A DNA stretch of 24,598 bases from Acanthamoeba lenticulata (lineage: Eukaryota; Discosea; Longamoebia; Acanthamoebidae): positions 1 through 24,598 of the forward strand of contig NAVB01000946.1 of the NCBI GenBank assembly GCA_002179805.1. Direction: 5' to 3'. The notes beneath the pieces were generated by a model. That model had not been told where the DNA came from. It saw nothing but the letters and a program-made list of their open reading frames with translations, and ran no database searches. This document shows, piece by piece, positions 20,001-24,598 of this stretch. A program made the position numbers and the translations under genes. Every line of letters starts with the position of its first letter. Position 1 is the first letter of the stretch.

Positions 20001-21780
20001 TGACAACGCGCAGAAGCAGCGGCAGAGCCTAGGTCTGCCTGGGATGTCTGATGCGACGCACAAGAACGCCGGCGGCGGAGAGGCCGACGAATGTCACACA
20101 GGCCTCTCCATGGAGCTCTTCTCGCCGCCATCGCCTGCTGTGTCGGTCGAACCGCTCAACCAGCGCGAGTCCAGTGCGAAGCCGACGCCGACGCCGACTC
20201 TCACGCCCAAGGTCCCGGCCACGCGGAGCCCCGAGAAAGGGTCCGGGACCGCACTCGACTCGCAACTCGAACTCTTTGACGATTTCACGTTGACGGCCTC
20301 CCTGGACCCGCTGGCGGGCGCCTCCGCACTCGATGTGGATGAGGATGCAGAAGAGGAGGAAGAGGAAGAGGACGAAGAAGTGGCCAGCCGTCCTCAGCCG
20401 CGACAGAGCGAAACGATGTCAGCCGCGTCGTCAATGTTGAAGGCCAGCGCAAGTAGCAGCAGCAACATCAGCTCGAGCTCGAGCAGTGGCCGAGGGACAC
20501 AGGACGAGGAGGCCTCCTACGACCCGCTTCATGCGAGCGCCCGCCCCAATCGTTCACCACAACCAGAAACTGCCCGGCCTCATCAAACACCGGTGCAGGC
20601 ACCTGACGATGTTGAGCTGGGCAGCGATGTCGACCTGGACGAAAGCGACGCCATCGGCGAGGGTGATGAGAGATCTCGCCTGAATCAAAAGCCAAAGGAG
20701 GCCAAAGAGGAGTTGAATAAGGCAAAGGAGGAAGAGGAAGGGGAAGAAGTCGACGACGTTGACGGGAGCCTGCTGGACTCACACTCCTTCCCCACCGATA
20801 TCGAATGGGGCGCGCTGGCCTCCATTGACCCGTTTGCGTCGCAGATGCCACTCGACAGGGGGCTTGGCCTCAATGATGTTGATGACGACGACGACGATGA
20901 AGATCATGCCAGCGAGCCAGCCCAAGTCCGCCAACAGAAGTCGATCGATGCCCGCGTGGCTACGAACAGCAACATGCCGCCGCCTCGCACGAAGGAGGAA
21001 CAGGAGGAGAACAGTCGACGCGGTGGGGTGAAGAGAGCGCGCGACACAAGCGACAAGGAAGTCGATGGTTCGGGTGTGGACGAGGAGGACGAAGAGGAGG
21101 AGGCATCGCCAACTGCGATCTACGTCACGCCGCCAAAACCAAAGGCAACGACCAAGGAAACGACGAAGCCAGAAGCCAAGAAGGCGGATGGAAGCGTCCG
21201 CGCCGAGAAGAAGAGGAAAAAGGAGAAAAAGAAACCCAAGAAGAAGCAGAAGAAGAGCAAATACGCAAGACTGGACGGTCAAGCCGACGAGGTCAGCGAC
21301 GAAGAAGAGGCGCCGGCGGCGGCAGCGATGGTAGGGAGCGTCAACAACAAGTTCATGTGGGCTCACCCGGGTGGTGAGGCCGCAGCCGCCGCTGCCGCTT
21401 CCGCCGACAAAGGACCGTCCCTGCATTGGCGACTCTGGCCCGGGCGCCGCAGCGAAGGCGGCGAGTCTGAGAAGGGACACGAGGCCGACGACGACCAGTC
21501 CTCGGACATCTCCATCGCGGACACGATCGAGGACATCGACCGCGACGACGAGGACGATGAGGCAGAAGCCGAGTCTGAAGGGACGTTGGCAGCACGGCCG
21601 TGGCCTGCAGAGGCGACAACGACGACGACCACCGACGAGTCGCCCGCGCGCCGTCTGTTCTCCATCTTCAACCGGCGAAGCGCTGCCGGTGCCCCCGATG
21701 CGGCGATCGAGCTCGACGCCGAGCCGGGCGAGCCGCTCATCCTGTCGCCCGATCCCGACGAGCGGCCGCTGATCCAAGTG
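17041..21780 (+). other. Intronless disordered N-terminal region of the Snf2 protein
   Basis: About 1,580 codons without an intron, dominated by Ser, Thr, Pro, Ala, Glu, Asp and Lys. It alternates Ser/Pro/Thr-rich tracts with acidic runs (about 18150-18230, 20335-20385, 20880-20915, 21070-21105) and one long Lys-rich tract (about 21205-21265: KKRKKEKKKPKKKQKKSK), which is a strong nuclear-localisation candidate. Human ERCC6L2 has only a short region with a Tudor domain before its motor, from memory; no Tudor domain is visible here. A few short patches with more order-promoting residues stand out, such as SYLWTYAESFES and SSWRVMFSMASPEKRR, and could be binding motifs. Confidence 0.7.
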
Positions 21781-24066
21781 CCGGCTTGCATTAACGCCAA
21801 GCTGCACGCGTACCAGCGCGACGGCGTGCGCTTCCTGTACGACCTGTATCGCCGGAACAAGGGCGGCATCCTGGGCGACGACATGGGTCTGGGCAAGACC
21901 GTCCAGACGACGGCCTTTCTGGCGGCCATCATGCTCAAGAATCAGCCTCTGCCTTCTCCGTCTGCCGCGGCTCGCAACGCCACGGCCGTGGTGGCTGCCG
22001 CGCGGGCACTTATCGTCGGCCCGGCTTCGATCCTCGATCAGTGGCGGGCTGAGCTTCAGCGCGTACGTGGCCCTCAGCTCAGGAGCCAAGCTGGAGCACC
22101 TGCGCGTGTGTGCTGACCCCATGTTGTGTTGATTGCGCGTGACAGTGGACGCAGGGCTGCCCGGGCGGGAAGATCAAGGTCGAGGTCTACCGGGGCAAGC
22201 AGCGCGACAAGTTTCTGGCGGGCGTCAAGAGCGGGTGGCTCGAGGCTCTGCTCGTCAGCTACGAGACCCTCCGGATGGACTTTGACCTCCTCAACGCGAT
22301 CGACTGGTCGTGCGTCATTTTTGACGAAGTCCATCGCCTTAAGCGTGCGCCTCCTTCTTCTCTAATTCATCATTTACGCCGACTTGTTAAAGCTGACATC
22401 ACACTCCAACACACACGCACACAGAAAACCGGTCTAAGCTGACGGTCATGTGCATGGAGCTCAACACCCACCGGCGCTTCGGCCTTACGGGCACGGTCAT
22501 GCAAAGTACCACCACCCACTGCCCTCCCCGGCGCAGTTGTCCAAGAGACTAACGCCTTACGCCCAGACAACTTTGTGGAGCTGTGGACGCTTCTCAATTG
22601 GGCCGAGCCGGGTTGCCTGGGCTCCCTCGACCACGTCCGCGAAGCGTATGTACTCCTCCTCCCACCAAAGCGACTTTGCTGACAAATGAGACGATCGTGT
22701 GGTGTGTCCGCGCAGGTACATCAACCCGATCATGCACGGTCAGCGGCATGACGCCTCAAGGCGCGAGGTGGCCTTGGGGCGCATCGCCGCCGCCAAGTTC
22801 TCCAAGCTCATCAAGCAGCTCATCCTCAGGCGAGACAAGAGCCTCATCCAGGACCGCGTACGTGCGCTGTTGTTGTCACACTCGGCCTAGCGACTGACTG
22901 CTCACTCCATCACCACCAATACACAGCTGCCGACAAAGGACGACAACATCGTGTTCTGTCCGCTGATGCCGCTGCAAGTGCGCGCCTACCAGCGGATGCT
23001 GGACAGTCCGCTCTACCAGCTCCTCATGAATCGCCATCAGCCCTGCGACTGCGGGTACGCCTACAATTTACTGTTTTTAACTTATAATTTTTCTAATACA
23101 AATCAGAATTTCTTTGTTTTGCATTAATTAACCTTCAAATGCCGCCTTGAGCAGATCGAAGTTGACGCGGGAGGAGTGCTGCTACTCAGAGGAGAAGACC
23201 GGCGTCGCCACGCGCGACCTCGTGCTGCAGGCCATCACCAAGCTCATCGGCCTTTCCAACCGTACGACCCAGACCTCCTTCCGAAGGCCAAGTTCCCTGC
23301 AGGCACTTGACCCCACCGGGACTGGTTTCTTGTTTGCGTCGTCGCATGCGCAGATCCGATGCTGCTGGCGCCCAACAGCGGGGACGCGGAGGAGAAGCAG
23401 CAGAGGGACGAGCTCGCTCTCCGCACCGCGCTGGGCGACGAATACGACGCCGTCCTCCGCCTCCACCGCTCCGTCCGCGAGACCGACATCTGCGGTTTTG
23501 CCTCCCTCTTTCGCTGCTCCGCCTCTCTTTATTTCGCACTCATCAGCGTCGCGCGTGGGCTCATGTGTTGGCGTGTGGGCCCGTGGTCAGGCAAGATGAA
23601 GGTGCTGCAGCTGCTTCTGCGCAAGTGGAAGGTCGAGGGCCACAAGGTCCTCATCTTCTCCAAGGCGACGCGCATGCTCAACATTCTCGAGAACTTCATC
23701 CGGCGCGAAGGGTTCGTGTCCTTCCCTTCCCCTTTTCATGCAGGCCACACACACCGCTCACGCGCGGGAGCAGGTACAGTTATTGTCGACTCGACGGGGC
23801 CACGGTGATGCGGGACCGGCAGATGATCGTGGATCGATTCAAGCAGAGCCAAAAGGACTTTATCTTCCTCATCTCCACCAAAGCTGGCGTACACGTCTTC
23901 TAGCCTTTATTACTGACCCCTCGAGTCGTTACTCATTCTCGATTTTGAATTTCCTCCCTGGGCAGAGCCTGGGCCTCAACCTGACAGCGGCCAACATCGT
24001 CGTTGTGTTCGACCCCAACTGGTGCGTGCAGCTCCAACACGTCCGACCATCACGCCGTTCTCACAC

Positions 24067-24157
<91 letters not shown>

Positions 24158-24598
24158 GCCAAAACAGGAACGTAGCACACGATCTGCAGGCGCAGGACCG
24201 CGCCTTCAGGCTGGGCCAGACCAAGGACACGGAGGTGTATCGGTTCATCTCGGCCGGCACGATCGAGGAGACCATGTACCAGCGGCAGATCTACAAGCAG
24301 CAGCTGGCCAACATCTGCACAGAGGCCAAGAACGAGAAGCGCTACTTCAAGGGCATGGCCGGCGTGCGCGGCAAGGAGGGCGAGCTCTTTGGCATCGCCA
24401 ACCTCCTCCGCCTCAACGACTCTGTCGTCACCAACAGTACGCCCCCCCTCAAAACTTTTTTCTTTTATTTGTTTTTAATTTATGAAATAGTTTTGAAAGT
24501 ATTTTATTGTATTTGTTTTTGATTTGTGGAAATTGCAAAAGACATTATCGAGCGAGCCGAGAAGCTGGAAAAGACAGTCGGCCAGGCGGCAAAGCGCG
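17041..24598 (+). CDS. ERCC6L2: ERCC6L2-like Snf2-family DNA translocase (3' partial)
   Basis: ATP-dependent nuclear DNA translocase related to human ERCC6L2, which acts in DNA repair and end joining. Exons: 17041-22062, 22146-22344, 22425-22505, 22567-22645, 22716-22857, 22927-23054, 23155-23261, 23354-23494, 23591-23711, 23780-23888, 23966-24021, 24168-24436, 24542 to beyond 24598; about 2,170 residues in the window. All motor motifs are present: motif I DDMGLGKT (residues 1613-1620), II FDEVHRLK (DEVH in place of DEAH), III GLTGTVMQNN, V STKAGSLGLNL and VI QAQDRAFRLGQTK. ERCC6L2-specific features are the CDCG and CCY cysteines between the lobes and, after motif VI, MYQRQIYKQQL, NEKRYFKG and GELFGIANL. 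Residues 1-1580 are disordered, with no recognised domain. The coding frame is open at the right edge. Confidence 0.92.
17788..17943 (+). repeat. Pair of identical 13-residue repeats in the Snf2 N-terminal region
   Basis: SSSSASTPSAPFP is encoded at 17788-17826 and again at 17905-17943. All 13 residues are identical, while 8 of the 13 codons differ, every difference being synonymous. The spacer includes a QPQPQPQP run. Confidence 0.85.
24067..24157 (+). repeat. (CGCA)n microsatellite in a Snf2-gene intron
   Basis: An uninterrupted tetranucleotide tract of 91 bp, about 22.75 copies, occupies most of the 146-bp intron between exons 11 and 12 (24022-24167). The splice donor GTGCGT and the acceptor AAACAG lie outside the tract. 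All three frames would read through as short repeats, so open frames across it are not evidence of coding. Confidence 0.95.

Noticed and set aside
18150..21110. Acidic and basic runs read as a transposon Gag-like or histone-like protein
   Set aside because: There are no zinc knuckles, integrase or reverse-transcriptase motifs and no terminal repeats; the frame continues without a break into the Snf2 motor.
22060..22116. Premature stop in the Snf2 gene just after motif I
   Set aside because: A good donor (GTACGT) precedes the stop, and the next exon resumes in phase with the following conserved helicase motif, so the stop lies in an intron.
24003..24522. Protein with HART repeats, or a tandem-repeat protein
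   Set aside because: It is simply the translation of the intronic (CGCA)n microsatellite; the true exons on both sides are in frame only when this tract is removed.

Overview
This is nuclear DNA from a gene-dense, GC-rich eukaryote with many short introns, most likely Acanthamoeba or a close amoebozoan. What the sequence shows: GT-AG introns of mostly 60-90 bp, intergenic gaps of only 50-480 bp, and a complete 119-nt 5S rRNA gene. From memory, that 5S sequence agrees closely with published Acanthamoeba castellanii 5S rRNA. An amoebozoan host also fits the presence of a TPLATE (TSET complex) subunit together with a KUP-type potassium transporter. No mobile element, CRISPR array, tRNA or prokaryotic operon was seen.

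Layout, left to right. 1-5806 (minus): TPLATE homologue, the large subunit of the TSET membrane-trafficking complex, in at least 19 exons; its 3' end runs off the window. 6156-6962 (minus): an Arf-family small GTPase in 4 exons. 7225-7904 (minus): a universal stress protein in 4 exons. 8109-10266 (plus): a microbial-type poly(ADP-ribose) glycohydrolase (DUF2263 macrodomain) in 9 exons. 10426-10544 (minus): a solitary 5S rRNA gene with a T5 terminator, lying between two convergent protein genes. 10600-11547 (minus): a classical short-chain dehydrogenase/reductase with one intron. 12025-14746 (plus): a KUP/HAK/KT potassium transporter in 8 exons. 14835-16887 (minus): a SPIN90/Dip1/Ldb17-type protein, the family that activates Arp2/3 complex, in 6 exons. 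17041-end (plus): a Snf2 ATPase closest to ERCC6L2, with an intronless, disordered N-terminal region of about 1,580 residues followed by a motor domain split among many short exons; its 3' end runs off the window.

As is usual in a eukaryotic genome, these are independent transcription units and not a pathway. Loose groupings are trafficking (TPLATE and the Arf GTPase), ADP-ribose and DNA-repair biology (PARG and the ERCC6L2-like ATPase), actin (SPIN90) and ion transport (KUP). Three gene pairs are divergent with compact shared upstream regions (7905-8108, 11548-12024, 16888-17040).

Exon boundaries were placed by hand from reading-frame continuity, GT/AG signals and remembered family conservation. 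The phases are consistent at every junction, but no transcript data support them. Across the 57 introns placed, C at intron position +4 (GTACG, GTGCG and similar) is far commoner than the textbook A. That is the most general unexplained pattern in the window.
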